DNA of 64,000 bases from Pyrenophora tritici-repentis (taxonomy: Eukaryota; Ascomycota; Dothideomycetes; Pleosporales; Pleosporaceae). How positions within the stretch are numbered: the first letter of the stretch is position 1; each line of letters begins with the position of its first letter. The notes under the pieces are model-generated. The model was not told where the DNA came from, did not search any database, and worked only from the letters and a program-made list of their open reading frames with translations. The stretch is from assembly GCF_003171515.1 (NCBI RefSeq), contig NC_089394.1, forward strand, positions 1,984,001 through 2,048,000. The letters run 5' to 3'. Below, piece by piece: positions 44,820 through 55,358 of this stretch. The position numbers and the translations under genes are program-made.

Positions 44820-46049
44820 TCAATCATCATCCGCATCATCTCCTGCAACCCTCTGTCCGTTCGTTGCTACCCTTCTACGTGTGATCTTTCTACCATAGTT
44901 TCGGTAAAGATTCATCAAGAGCTCCCTGACGACATCACTGAAAGCTGTTCTTGCATCGAACTTGCTTCCACCGTATGGGAAAGAAACAATCTTGGACCAG
45001 TCAGCATTGTCGTCGAAGTAGAACTCCAGATCGAAGGCCTCTGCGCGCTTCAACATGTCTTTGAGCGTCTCTCCCTTGTGGCCGTTGAGGTCGGCCCATG
45101 CCCACAGCGCAGGGTCGTAGAAGTCTAGCGTGCTAGTTGCCTCTCCAGCAAGAATTTGCGCATTGAATAGGAGGTGTCGAAGAATGTTAATATTGCAGCC
45201 GCAGTGAATGACAGCATGACGTAGAGTTTCGGTGGTGATGGCCTTTGTGATGCCCAACAATACTGCCAAGGCTGCAACCGCATGCTCATTCTCCTCCACA
45301 ATCGCTTGTTGCATACCCGTCTTCGCCACCTCGCCCGCCATGCTACCCTCCCAGTCAATCTCCCCGTTGAAGCTCACCAAGACATATAGTAGCGATGCTT
45401 TATCTTTTGTCCACGGTCCGTGTAGCAGTTTCTCCGGGATATAGAAGCCTGGTGCGAAAGCCAGGTACGGGATTTTGGTAAACTTGAACGGCCATAGTCC
45501 GTCGAAATGTGACACGCCTGGGATAGAGACTCCAGTAGCTTCCCACGCTTTTCCGCGCAACTTGATCATTGCATCGTGCGCGCGCTGCACATATGCCAAG
45601 AAGAAATCGTAGGTGAAGAAACGACAGGATAGGATGTCAGATTGGAGAGAGGCGTCGCTGGTGACTAGGCGATCGCGGTAGTTTGTCCGGTGATCCACGG
45701 TGTGAAAGAAGGCCTGCATGGTAAAGTCCATTGTTACTGTTCGGGCGGACAACTTCCTGCCTAAAGCATGGGAGCATCGCGGCAGCGCCATGTTCATGCT
45801 GTACAAGAAGATGATTTCAAGCAACTCCTGAGGAAGGCTGCCTAATGCTGGTATTGCTGACATGACGGGTTTTGTGCGTTTGCTTTTGGATTTTGACTTT
45901 GCTTTCCGCTGTCGCTTTGGCTCAGGTGTTGAACTTGAAGAAATTTCTACCGGTCGTGGTGACGTTTTGGTCCTCGCGGCAGCAAGCTGTAGTACTGGGT
46001 GTAGGTGTTTCCGTTTCTTGCCGCGTACGAAGATGGGAGTGAGCTTCAT
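44820..46049 (-). CDS. F-box-like protein, single exon (409 aa)
   Basis: It has a basic N-terminal region (RQRKAKSKSKSKRTKP, possible nuclear localisation signal) followed by an F-box-like segment, LGSLPQELLEIIFLYSMNMA, at about residues 70-90. F-box proteins recruit substrates to SCF ubiquitin ligases through Skp1. The remainder shows weakly repeated helical units (EHAVAALAVLLGITKAI, TETLRHAVIHCGCN) that could be ankyrin-like but are not clear repeats. The C-terminus is acidic (DDADDD). Many expanded fungal families have this layout and their substrates are unknown. The single ORF is intact. Confidence 0.75.
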   Translation of the reverse strand: MKLTPIFVRGKKRKHLHPVLQLAAARTKTSPRPVEISSSSTPEPKRQRKAKSKSKSKRTKPVMSAIPALGSLPQELLEIIFLYSMNMALPRCSHALGRKLSARTVTMDFTMQAFFHTVDHRTNYRDRLVTSDASLQSDILSCRFFTYDFFLAYVQRAHDAMIKLRGKAWEATGVSIPGVSHFDGLWPFKFTKIPYLAFAPGFYIPEKLLHGPWTKDKASLLYVLVSFNGEIDWEGSMAGEVAKTGMQQAIVEENEHAVAALAVLLGITKAITTETLRHAVIHCGCNINILRHLLFNAQILAGEATSTLDFYDPALWAWADLNGHKGETLKDMLKRAEAFDLEFYFDDNADWSKIVSFPYGGSKFDARTAFSDVVRELLMNLYRNYGRKITRRRVATNGQRVAGDDADDD

Positions 46050-46367
46050 TGGACTTTAAGTGGTAGTCATCAGCAGGCAGCAGCAATACGCGTCTGCATG
46101 CTGCCTGCCTGAAAGTAGAAGTAGAGTGGGTGGATTGGTCCGGGTCAGCGTCACCTAGTCGGAGGTGGTGTGGTGCGCCACACAGAGCGCATGGGCCGGT
46201 GTGGCTTTGCCGCGGCGTTGGCCCCGGGATGCTGGTCTAGTTTCGCTGTTTCCGCTCACCTTCTGTCGCATAAACAAAAGTGGACGCCAAAGCACTCACA
46301 CGACGCGCCATTTCCACGATTCTGAGCGTGAAGACGCAAACATAGGCCAATCGAGTGCCACGTAGAG
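46050..46367. promoter_or_regulatory. Divergent promoter, F-box-like / nucleoporin
   Basis: 318 bp between the F-box-like start (-) and the predicted Nup35-type start (+). It contains the direct word TGCTGCCTGCCTG and GC-rich segments. No defined operator is seen. Confidence 0.45.
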
Positions 46368-47877
46368 ATGCAGGTCCACGCTGTGCCAGACTCTGAGCGC
46401 GCGTTCGATTCAACAGGGAAGAAGCTGCCGTGGGGGTACGAATCTGCCGAGTAAGTCACTTTTCACTGCTCTCGGTTCTCTGAGAACTTTCTCTGGAATC
46501 TATACATGGGAAGGCTGCACTGCAGAACTCAGTTGGCCTTGTTTTCCCCCCTGCAACACTATGGAGCATTTCAACTGGAGTCATCTCCTACCGCAGCGCG
46601 CACAACTAACAAGTGACCCGGATAGCTCAGATCAAAACCAGCGGCGCATCCCGGAAGAGAAGGGCCCATTCGGTAAAGCGAGAAAACGCGGAACGTCAAG
46701 AGCAAAGACGCCGTTAGGCGCCAACAGTGCAGCAGACGAAGCAAAGTTAATCAATGAACGCACAATTGACGACATCTTTACCCGCATCAAGAAAGACGAG
46801 GATAACAAACGATCGGTATCTTCGCGCCAGATTGCCACAATCCCGTCATCAGCTTCCGCACCGAACCTCATAGACGTAAGCAATGGGCTCAACAACTCGT
46901 TCGCACCAGGCGCATCCACAAACGCAACTTTCGCATCCGAGCCCAAGGAAGTTATACTGTACGGCTATGCGTCTGACGTACAATGGGCGGCAATAGCGTA
47001 CTATGAGAAGGTGTCGGGCGGATTCATCTACGAGGAATACGACCGTGAGCCACACAACTCCAAATACGGCAAAGGCTTCACTTCACAACGCGTCTCGTGC
47101 TGGTCCCTGAACAAGTCAACACTAAGAAAGGTCAACGAGTACGTGGGTGGAGATCACTGGATCAAGGTCACGTTTGACAGTGCAGAGGCGGCGGAGCGCG
47201 CATGCCATTACACTGGGAAGAATATCCAAGGCTACAAGGTGCATGCAGAGATGTACAGGGGAACAGGACCACAAGGCGGTGACCGAGTGATACGTGCAGA
47301 AGGAGGAGGAATGTCGCAGACCACATCACCCAACACCTTGTCCTCAGGCACCGCAGGACCGCGCGGCGTCTTCGGAACCTCCACCACGGCCTCGTCAGCT
47401 ACAGTTACGGCTTCTCAACCAACACGAACTGTCACCGAAACACCAGCATTCTTACGTACGACCGGCGCCTTCCCAAGCCATGTCGACGATATGCCTGTCC
47501 AGCCCCAACGCGAACAACACCAAGCCCTTGATCCCAACACGGTTCCCGCACGTATGACGACGACAGCGCTAAATCCCCGGTCCCAACGCGCGACGCTCCG
47601 TCTCAAAGGTGCAAATGTGAAGCCCGTTGTCTTCCTCCCACAAGAAAAAGCTTTCCTACCTGCAAAGCCTCTTTGGCAACAGACGTTTGGCTCGTTGCCC
47701 ATCATCGGCTGGGTAATTGGGTCCGGACAGGGTATCATTGGTGATCATGTACCGAGGAAAGATGACGGAAGCTTTGATGCGAATAGTGCAAGTCTGTATT
47801 GGCGAGTATGGTACATGGTGGACAACTGCTTTGGAAGCGACTTTTGTGGAGTCCGGGATGCAGAGTATGATGAGTAA
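46368..47877 (+). CDS. Nucleoporin with RRM Nup35-type domain (Nup53/Nup35 homologue, 475 aa)
   Basis: Nup53/Nup35 proteins link the inner ring of the nuclear pore to Nic96, Nup170 and the membrane. The large exon is 46533-47877; I add a first exon 46368-46450 (MQVHAVPDSERAF to WGYESA) joined by GTAAGT...TCAG in matching phase, giving DWPCFPPCNTMEHFNW at the junction. The Nup35-type RRM lies about 150-260: VILYGYASDVQWAAIAYYEK, GGDHWIKVTFDSAEAAERAC, IQGYKVHAEMYRG. Regions on both sides are disordered and Ser/Thr-rich. The C-terminus (QQTFGSLPIIGWVIGSGQGI, then SLYWRVWYMVDNCFG) resembles the amphipathic membrane-binding tail. If exon 1 is wrong, translation starts at ATG 46561. Confidence 0.82.
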
Positions 47878-48295
47878 TTGTTCACGCTTGGGGACACGGA
47901 AGCAGGGGAAGGATGTAAGATGGGGCGTGATGGACGAGCATTGGGCGGCGTTTAATCTGTATCATAACCATGTGGCTGAAGCATGTTTTGGAAAGTGGGT
48001 CTTCTGAATCCATGTTTGAGGGAATATGGCCGATTACCTTTCTACAGTACATTCATTCTCTAGACATTTTTTGTTGGCGCTGTGATTTTTCAAGTAGATT
48101 AGTCAGACATAATATTCCAACCCGGTCACCTGGATATCGTGAGTGACAATGGTTCACGTAGATAATGTGGAAGATGACAAAGAAAAGGGTCAAGTTTGAT
48201 GTCTAGGATGCATTTCCACTCTCCGGAGCTATTCACAAATACGTAGGTAATACAGCCCAGATTGGGTACATTTTGGCCACATGGAAAGAAGATGC
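47878..48295. other. Convergent 3' intergenic region
   Basis: 418 bp between the nucleoporin stop (+) and the ATP synthase subunit d stop (-). Nothing coding is supported. Confidence 0.6.
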
Positions 48296-49006
48296 TTAGA
48301 GGACGGATAGATCGCCAAACTTCTCCTATGGGGGTGTTAGTCACCACTGTTCCTGCGCTCATGTCGTTCAAGTCACTTGCCTTGTAGCCGGGAACGGCCC
48401 AGCGACCCTTGGATACGAGTTGCTCGGTGCGCTTGTCAATCTCAGGCTGGGCAGCAGCGACTTCGTCAACGGTGAGGTCGTCAAATGGCCTGGCGTCCTC
48501 GATGTTCTTCAGTGTCTTCTGGAGGTCGCTCAATTCCTTGTCGACAACAGACTTGGTCTGCTCTGCGCTCTGGACGGCCTGAGCCTCGAAAGCCTCAATG
48601 GCCTTGATCTGCCTTCCTACATCGTATGTCTGGGGCTTGAAAGCGTTGAACTGCTTCTCGATGTCGTCGACGACTGCCTGGTTCTTGAGGATGCTGCGGT
48701 AGTGGCTGAAATCAACAGTCTGAGGCTGCTCCGAGAGGACGGTGACTTTGCGGCGCGCATCGTCATTGCGCTTCTTGAACGACTGGAGGGCGGCGGCGGT
48801 TTGACCCTTGAGGCCAAGCTGAGTGGCCAGCTTGGTCCAGTCGAGCTTGAGGGCTGCGCTGCGCTGTAGGAGGGCACTTGTTAGTTTTCAATATCCTCAT
48901 TTCGGGGGTGCCATTGCGGGTGGGGGGCCGCTGCGAGCGCGGCAATTGGGCTGTCCAGCGCTTCGACAGGGCAATTGAGAGGGCTCTGACGTACTCCGAC
49001 GGCCAT
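48296..49006 (-). CDS. ATP7: Mitochondrial ATP synthase subunit d
   Basis: A peripheral-stalk subunit of the F1Fo ATP synthase on the matrix side of the inner mitochondrial membrane. Three exons on the minus strand: 49006-48995 (MAVG only), 48863-48381 and 48325-48296; 174 aa, the family's usual size. Landmarks are [56 protein letters not shown] and the C-terminus [12 protein letters not shown]. Intron 2 starts with GC (AAG|GCAAGT, bases 48380-48379) and ends CCCATAG: a GC-AG intron with an otherwise perfect donor. It is needed to reach the conserved EKFGDLSVL end. The start lies 227 bp from the divergent SAR1 start. Confidence 0.95.
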
Positions 49007-49233
49007 TGTGATGGATTTAGACGGGGATGCGGTGGTTTCGGTATCGGAGGGTCAATGTCCAAGTTCTTCGCGAGAGCTCGGAACTGCCCGCCAAGGATAT
49101 TGGCGCTCGGACCACGGGCTCACCTCGACCATTCCATCGTGCACCAAGTCCCAACTTGACCTGTCTCCTATACATAGCCCACCCTGCCGTATACATCCTA
49201 CTCCAAACCTGCAATCACCCACTCCTCGCAATC
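49007..49233. promoter_or_regulatory. Compact bidirectional promoter, ATP7 / SAR1
   Basis: Only 227 bp separate the two ATGs, so the ATP synthase d and SAR1 genes must share a bidirectional promoter. Pyrimidine-rich tracts (TCCTCTCCTAT-like, CCCACTCCTCGC) precede the SAR1 ATG. No TATA box is evident. Confidence 0.6.
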
Positions 49234-50232
49234 ATGTGGATTATTGACTGGTAAGTACTCCTGCCATGATTCTAGTCGAAGTCTCACTGACCCTTCCTCC
49301 GCCAGGTGTAAGTTACTACCCTGACTCTCAAACGCCATAACAACGAATGCGCCCCGGGATTTTGCGGATACATGGCTTGTTTGCAGTCGAGGAGACTATG
49401 CTGATGTAGATCAATAGTTTGGGATGTTCTGTCCTCGCTTGGACTCATGAACAAGGTAGGCTGCATCACCATACAAACATCATCGACCAAAGACTAATCT
49501 AACACCAACAGCATGCCAAACTGCTCTTCCTCGGACTGTATGCATCTTCCCCTCCAAGATTGTCAAAGTACACATAGCTAACTAGGCTCCAGTGACAATG
49601 CCGGAAAGACCACGTATGACAATCAGCACCCGCCACGCGAGCTACAACTAATGCATACAGGCTACTGCACATGCTCAAGAACGACAGAGTTGCCGTTCTG
49701 TAAGCACTATGCTGTTCTCTTCTCTAGACTTCCGCTGACCGCTCCTCCAGCCAGCCAACCCTGCACCCAACTTCTGAGGAGCTCTCGATAGGAAACGTCA
49801 AGTTCACAACCTTTGATCTCGGAGGCCACGCACAAGCCCGCCGACTATGGCGCGACTACTGTACGCCAAATCCACTTTCCCTCAGTATCCCTACTCCAAA
49901 TTGACTTTGTTGCAGTCCCCGAAGTTTCCGGCATCGTCTTCCTCGTTGACGCCAAAGACCACGAGCGTCTCTCCGAATCCAAAGCCGAACTCGATGCGCT
50001 CCTAGCCATGGAGGAGCTCAAGAACACTCCCTTCGTCATTCTTGGTAACAAGATTGACCACCCAGATGCCATCTCCGAGGACCAGCTCCGCTCCGCTCTC
50101 GGCCTATATCAGACAACTGGCAAGGGCAAGGTGCCGCTTGAGGGAATTCGACCAGTCGAGGTCTTCATGTGCAGTGTGGTCATGAGGCAGGGATATGGAG
50201 AGGGTATTAGGTGGTTGAGCCAGTACGTCTAG
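49234..50232 (+). CDS. SAR1: COPII small GTPase Sar1, eight exons including a 2-nt micro-exon
   Basis: Sar1 initiates COPII vesicle budding from the ER by inserting its N-terminal amphipathic helix and recruiting Sec23/24. Exons: 49234-49250, 49306-49307 (GT only), 49418-49455, 49512-49537, 49593-49613 (21 nt), 49661-49699, 49751-49860 and 49916-50232; total 570 nt, 189 aa, exactly the family length. The N-terminus is [19 protein letters not shown]. GTPase motifs: G1 LGLDNAGKTT, G3 [11 protein letters not shown]4 NKID; conserved C-terminus [20 protein letters not shown]. The 2-nt exon, flanked by CCAG and GTAAGT, is required to make TGG-TTT-TGG; joining exon 1 directly to 49418 shifts the frame. 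Confidence 0.95.
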
Positions 50233-51834
50233 GCGTCATACCATGACAACTACGATGTTGCAGCGAGGAGGGTGAGCGAGGCGTGGTATCTTCGACTGGT
50301 TAAGCTGGCACGCAAGCATGATTGTCACACGTGTCTTCAATGTACTCACACGGGCGTTGGCGTTAGCACTTGAAATAATATTACCTCACACATGCCAATA
50401 CATACACATACTACTGGCACTAGGCTGAAGTGAACCCTGATAGTAAGCGGAACACAAATCCTGTCCTCTAATCAAAGAGCATGCGCATTTCAAATACCAA
50501 TGTAGTTCGGGGACACGACTGTGCTTACTTGAAGATTCAACTTTTCTCAACGTTGTGGAGTTAATATACTAACAACATGTCGAGCGAATGGTGCTTCGGA
50601 TATCAGCAACTGCCCGCCACGTAACCGCCCACTCTTGCATGAGCTAAGAAAGTAACAAAGAGAGTTCGCATCCACGCACTGCCACAACTAATTGTGAAGC
50701 TATTGTGTAGCCTAGCCAGCCCGCTAGGAGTCCTACGCGGCGTTTCCGCTTTCCGGTAGCTTGGCGGCAGGGTTGGCTAATCGATGACGGTTGGTTGAAA
50801 GCTAAACACAGTCAATCAGTCAGCTAAGAGTAAGCTAGAATGCCTTTGATATGTTTCTCCGTCTGCTTGGGATGTGAGATGCTTGCTAGGTTGATGATAT
50901 GCAGGGCAGAGGTTTGGGCTGGGTTGGGGTTACAAGTGTACATGATAGTCCAGAAAGATGGGAGAGCATAGCAGAAGGATCATGATAAGACTGATGGGAT
51001 TGTGGATATATGCAGTCTTCTTATCTTCACACGAAGAATCTCGCATGCGCAGGAATGACATTCACACATGAATATCGATAAATCGTGCATTCTCCATCTC
51101 TACACCCCAATTGCCGTATGTGCAGGAATCAATTGACCTCAGAACAGCTCATCGGTACAGTATTCCTTCTTAAGCTCGCTTCCCTATCAAGTTTGACATA
51201 TGCGCGACACTGCATACGCACCTGCATGCGGGGAACAAACCGGACAAAGTACAAGATCGTCGGTGTATTCAGCATCACTTGTCACACAATAAAGGATGTA
51301 AGATCAGCATGTGAAGGCAGGGAAATGCGGTGTCGGCTGACATGTTTTTATGCGGGGTGTTGCTGCAGTAGCTTAGATGCATGCGATCGGGATCGTTTGT
51401 TGTGTACCCTGAGTGGAAGAAGAAAAAAAGTAAGGGCTCGTGGAGAAGAAGCTGGAATTTTGGGCAAGTATTTGGGAGGAGTAAGGAAAAAGCTGTGCAG
51501 AAAAGTCGAAACGACCAATGAAGTCAAGCTGGTGTATATTTTCATTTTCCATTAAATTGTCTTCGCACTGGAGATGCGGAACTAACTACTTATGAGAACT
51601 AGCTAGTGGAGTAAAAGCCGAAGCCTATTTACCCAAAGAAACCAAACACCATGCCGCCGCCTATGCACTAGGTATCTACATGGTAGTGTATGTCGTATAT
51701 GCGTTTCAGTCGTTAAGGAACGTTGAAAGGAAAACATGTTATCCTCCATTAGGTGCTAACCATCATTACTTGGTCGTCAAAGCAAACCATGTATCCAAGG
51801 TGATATATGCGCTGGAGAAAGAAAGTGTGTGCTC
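50233..51834. other. Intergenic region (1.6 kb)
   Basis: Between SAR1 (+) and the PIR-repeat gene (-), tail to tail. It holds only chance-like ORFs, the longest being 156 codons at 51085-51555 with no recognisable family. 3' UTRs of both genes are expected here. Confidence 0.55.
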
Positions 51835-52785
51835 TTACAAGAGGGCAAAGAGAGCGAAGAAACCAGCGGCGAGAGCACCGAAGCTGGCAGCGCCAGTGGC
51901 GGCGGCACCAGTGTACTCGGGCATCGACGGCATGGTAGCGTTGCCGGTGAGGTTGCCAGCAGGCGCAGAAGCTTGGGGTTGACCGTCAGAGATCTGGGTG
52001 ACCAGAGGCGCGGAGGCCTGAGGTTGACCATCAGAAATCTGGGTGACAACAGGAGCGGAGGCTTGGGGCTGGCCGTCGGAGATTTGGGTGACGACGGGAG
52101 CAGAAGCCTGAGGCTGGCCGTCGGAGATCTGGGTAACAACAGGCTTAGAAGCTTGGGGCTGGCCATCAGAGATCTGGGTAACAACAGGCTTGGTGGCCTG
52201 CGGTTGACCATCAGAAATCTGAGAGACGGCTGGGCCGGCGGAGGTAGCCTGAGGTTGGCCGTCAGAGATCTGAGAGACTCCGCTAGAGCTGGCGCCGGCC
52301 ATGGTAGCTTGGATGTGGATCGGTATGCACTGAGCACCGGTCGACTGGCTGTACAGGTTGTAGAAGTCACCAGACAGACACTGGTAGAAGACGGTGGAGC
52401 CCATAAGGGACATGGAGCCGTTGCTGCAGAGACCAAAGCCCTCAGTCTCCTTGGCATTCGCCTGGACAGGAGAGTCAAACTGGAATCTATTAAGGTGTTA
52501 ACATCCACTCGCTAAACGATTCGATGTAGTGATAACTTACTGGTAGTTGCCAGCGATGTAACCAGTGCGGCCAGCCTGGTCGGTCAACTTGCCGTCCTTG
52601 AGTGAGATCTTGAGTGTGCCATCAAGCTGACGCCTCTCCAAGCTACGCTTGGTAGCAGTTTTGGTGGCATTGACAGTAGTGATGGCGAAGGTACTGGGCG
52701 CAGAAGAGGCGCACTGAGACCCGGAGGAGGCCTGTGGGATGGCAGTAACAGCGGCAGCAAGGCCGAGGACGACGAAGGACTTCAT
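51835..52785 (-). CDS. PIR-repeat cell-wall protein with GPI-like C-terminus (298 aa)
   Basis: Two exons on the minus strand: 52785-52541 and 52486-51835 (donor GTAAGT, acceptor TAG). The signal peptide is MKSFVVLGLAAAVTAIPQAS, with a later KRSLERRQ stretch that resembles a Kex2-type processing site. A Cys-containing globular part follows (FDSPVQANAKETEGFGLC, SLMGSTVFYQCLSGDFYN). Seven PIR repeats of 15 residues, core QISDGQPQA, come next; PIR glutamines are the known attachment points to beta-1,3-glucan in yeast. The protein ends in a hydrophobic GAASFGALAAGFFALFALL tail preceded by small residues, typical of a GPI signal. The product is therefore probably covalently wall-bound, possibly by two routes. 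Repeat number is likely to vary between strains. Confidence 0.92.
51966..52277 (-). repeat. 45-bp in-frame tandem repeats encoding PIR units, 7 copies
   Basis: Seven near-identical 45-bp units within the PIR protein gene, each encoding a QISDGQPQA core plus a short variable linker (SKPVVT, SAPVVT, TKPVVT). Two terminal units have divergent linkers. The high identity suggests recent expansion or gene-internal homogenisation. Confidence 0.92.
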
Positions 52786-55034
52786 TTTAAGAAGCTTGGT
52801 CGAGGTGATCCGGACGGTATTAATGTATAGAGCGTACTTGACAGCGAGAGTGAAGTAACGACGCGGAGTAGACTGATGAACGAGGTATCAGCCACTTGAT
52901 ATATGATCGAAGAGTGTTGACGATGCGAGTAACCACGACAACGAAAGTGTGAGATAATGATGGCAGAATTGACGGGAGAATGAGACAGCTATATACCAAC
53001 GCCCTGAGTCCTATGTCTAGTTCGTTCAAGCTACCTCATCGAGCACTGACACTGCAGATCGGACATGGAGAAAAGCCTCAACGCTCGAGCCAAGCCCATG
53101 GATCTACTCCGCGTGTTAAAGCAGCTCTACAACCGTTTAGCGTTGACGCTTCTGACTGCAGGAAAAGATGGCTGGAGAGTGCTCACTCGTGCCGCAACAT
53201 GAACGCGGCCGAGCCATGCGGCTTGTAATTGGGCAACCGGTTCATCCGACCCCTCCTTTAGTTCCCCACATGCTTGGGAATTCGCGTGAACAAAGACCTT
53301 CCCGCCTCTTGTCTAAAATTGTCTCGTTCCCAGCCCTCTGTTCCGCACGCAGCTGTTGCAATTGCGTAAACAGTGGGAAAGTAGTGTCTCCAACCTCTTC
53401 AATTGGTATCCTAGTCGCCGTCATCATAGCCATCATTAGCCTCGATGGATGCTTTCTAATGGCAAATGCGGCATGTTGAGCTCTTTCCGCTGCATGCAAC
53501 ATCCAAGACAGAGTTGCTGAACCGAAACTCGGTATCAGCGGGAAGAGAAGATCGCTCCCGGCTTATCCTAGCGTCTCACTTGGGGCAATATGTGTGCGTT
53601 CCTTCAACCATTCTCGGCGAGTGTGGCGTGGTCCTTCTTGAAGACTTCTGTGGGCCTCATTCGTCGACACGCAATTCGACTGCAGGGTGGTCTATGGTGA
53701 GGAAGTAGCTCGCTGAATTTGACTATTGAGAGGCAAAGCGCTAGGATGTGGGTTGATGGGATTGGTCTTGAGGCCACAAATGCGCGAGTGATGTCAAAGA
53801 TCCGATCCCAATTCGGCACGACGCTTACGTGCACTAGTGTAAAACTTGTGGGGTACATGTGGCTTTCGCCTTCTACAGTCGACTTCAGCCGCCCGACTCA
53901 GCGTCCCTCAGTGGAACCATTGCTTGGGAACGCTTAGGACGGCTTGGGGCCGCTGGCATGCTGGCTATGTGGTTGCATATCGATATTGTGCCGCTTGCAG
54001 CACAGCACATTTGCCCCGCGGCAGACCCTAGCACTCCCTGGCCGCATTGTTGAGTAAGACGTGTCGAATTTGTATGAAAACGGTGTCATAGAAACATGGT
54101 AATTTGAAACATCAGAGAATGCCTGGCCCAGAAGGTTGTGTGTATGCAAACGTGTTGTTGATGGCTTTTACGACGTGCGATGCGCATGCCAGAGATATGA
54201 CTGACGTCATTATAGATTCACTCTTCGAGACGGGTATTTTATGCCGCGACATCTTTGGCGCTAGACTGCTGCATTGACTGGACAACGAATCGTCAATAGT
54301 CATTCCTATTGTAGCCGTTCGAGCGGTCAGTGTGACTGGGAGGCTCCGAAGATGTGACGAAATCCGATCATCATCTGACCCCGCAAAGCTCATGCCCTTT
54401 ACCGGCACGCATATGTAGGATGAGCATGGCAACAGGCGCATCAGTGAACCGTGCCAGTGTTGGTGAGGTTATTCGGCCTAGGCGATCACGATGCCGCGAT
54501 AGACCCTTTGGTTGATCCGCGGAATAGTGACACGCCAGCCGATGATTTAGTCGGTCCAGGGACTCTGTTATCATCTTCGCTCTACATTAGGCTGGTACCA
54601 AAACAAAGCAGAGCCGCCCGGTCAACATCGGACGACGTTTGCTCCGCGCACCCTGTGTGGAATGTCAGGAAACTGCGCTACGCAATGCGTACCTCGGTTT
54701 GAGACATCCGAGATGAGCGACGTATTCTGGAGATGCATCCAAGTTGAACGACGTAGAAAGCCACTGCGCATCGCTCAGGCAACGCGCAGACTCCAATGCT
54801 GCTCATGTCAGGCCTGTACACTGGTCAGAGGTATTCAGTGACAGACACGGGTATGCGGCAAGAAATGCACCGCCCGATTGAGCGCCAATGCTACACCAGA
54901 TGAAAACATTTGTGTCTATTAAAATATTCTTTTCATCTTTCAGATATAGCAAGCAATCATGGTGGATCAATATGGTAGAATCCTTGACTTCTGCAGTACC
55001 ACTCCTCCCCCTTCTTCACAAGTCAGCCTTCCAT
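52786..55034. other. Gene-poor region (2.2 kb)
   Basis: The first few hundred bases are the PIR-gene promoter. Short ORFs at 53242-53502 (-), 53168-53479 (+) and 54112-54441 (-) have no family match or splice support. No repeat or RNA gene is seen. Confidence 0.5.
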
Positions 55035-55358
55035 TTACTTTCCCTCGCCAGCTCGTTTGACCCCTCCCGCTACATCGTTTGCGCCTTTCTCAATGCTCGT
55101 GGCCACATCAGAAACGCCCCTAGCGACTGGCCGGCCAGCACTGCCCGTAGCGCCTTCGACCTAAGCAAACGGGTCTAAAGTCAGTAATGCCTCATATCCA
55201 GTCAGTGCAGCCTAAATTACCGCCTCACCAACGCCTCTTCCAAGTGCGCCAACAACACCTCCAAGGGTGTTGGTGACTCCTCCGACTGTATTTCCTACAG
55301 TGGATGTGACAAACTTCACGCCAGACGTGACGCCGCTTTCTTGCTGGCCAATAGGCAT
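55035..55358 (-). CDS. Small Gly/Val-rich repetitive protein (87 aa)
   Basis: Two exons on the minus strand: 55358-55221 (46 codons) and 55160-55035 (41 codons plus TAA), phase 0, with donor GTAATT, branch-like TACTGAC and acceptor TTAG. Both exons are shorter than 50 codons. The protein starts MPIGQQESGVTSGVKFVTST and shows heptad-like repeats (VGNTVGGV, TNTLGGVVGALGRGVGEA), then GATGSAGRPVARGVSDVATS and KGANDVAGGVKRAGEGK. This alternating Gly/Val/Thr amphipathic pattern resembles small conserved fungal proteins and LEA-like helices. There is no signal peptide or membrane span. The continuous theme across the intron is the main evidence for the model. Confidence 0.78.
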
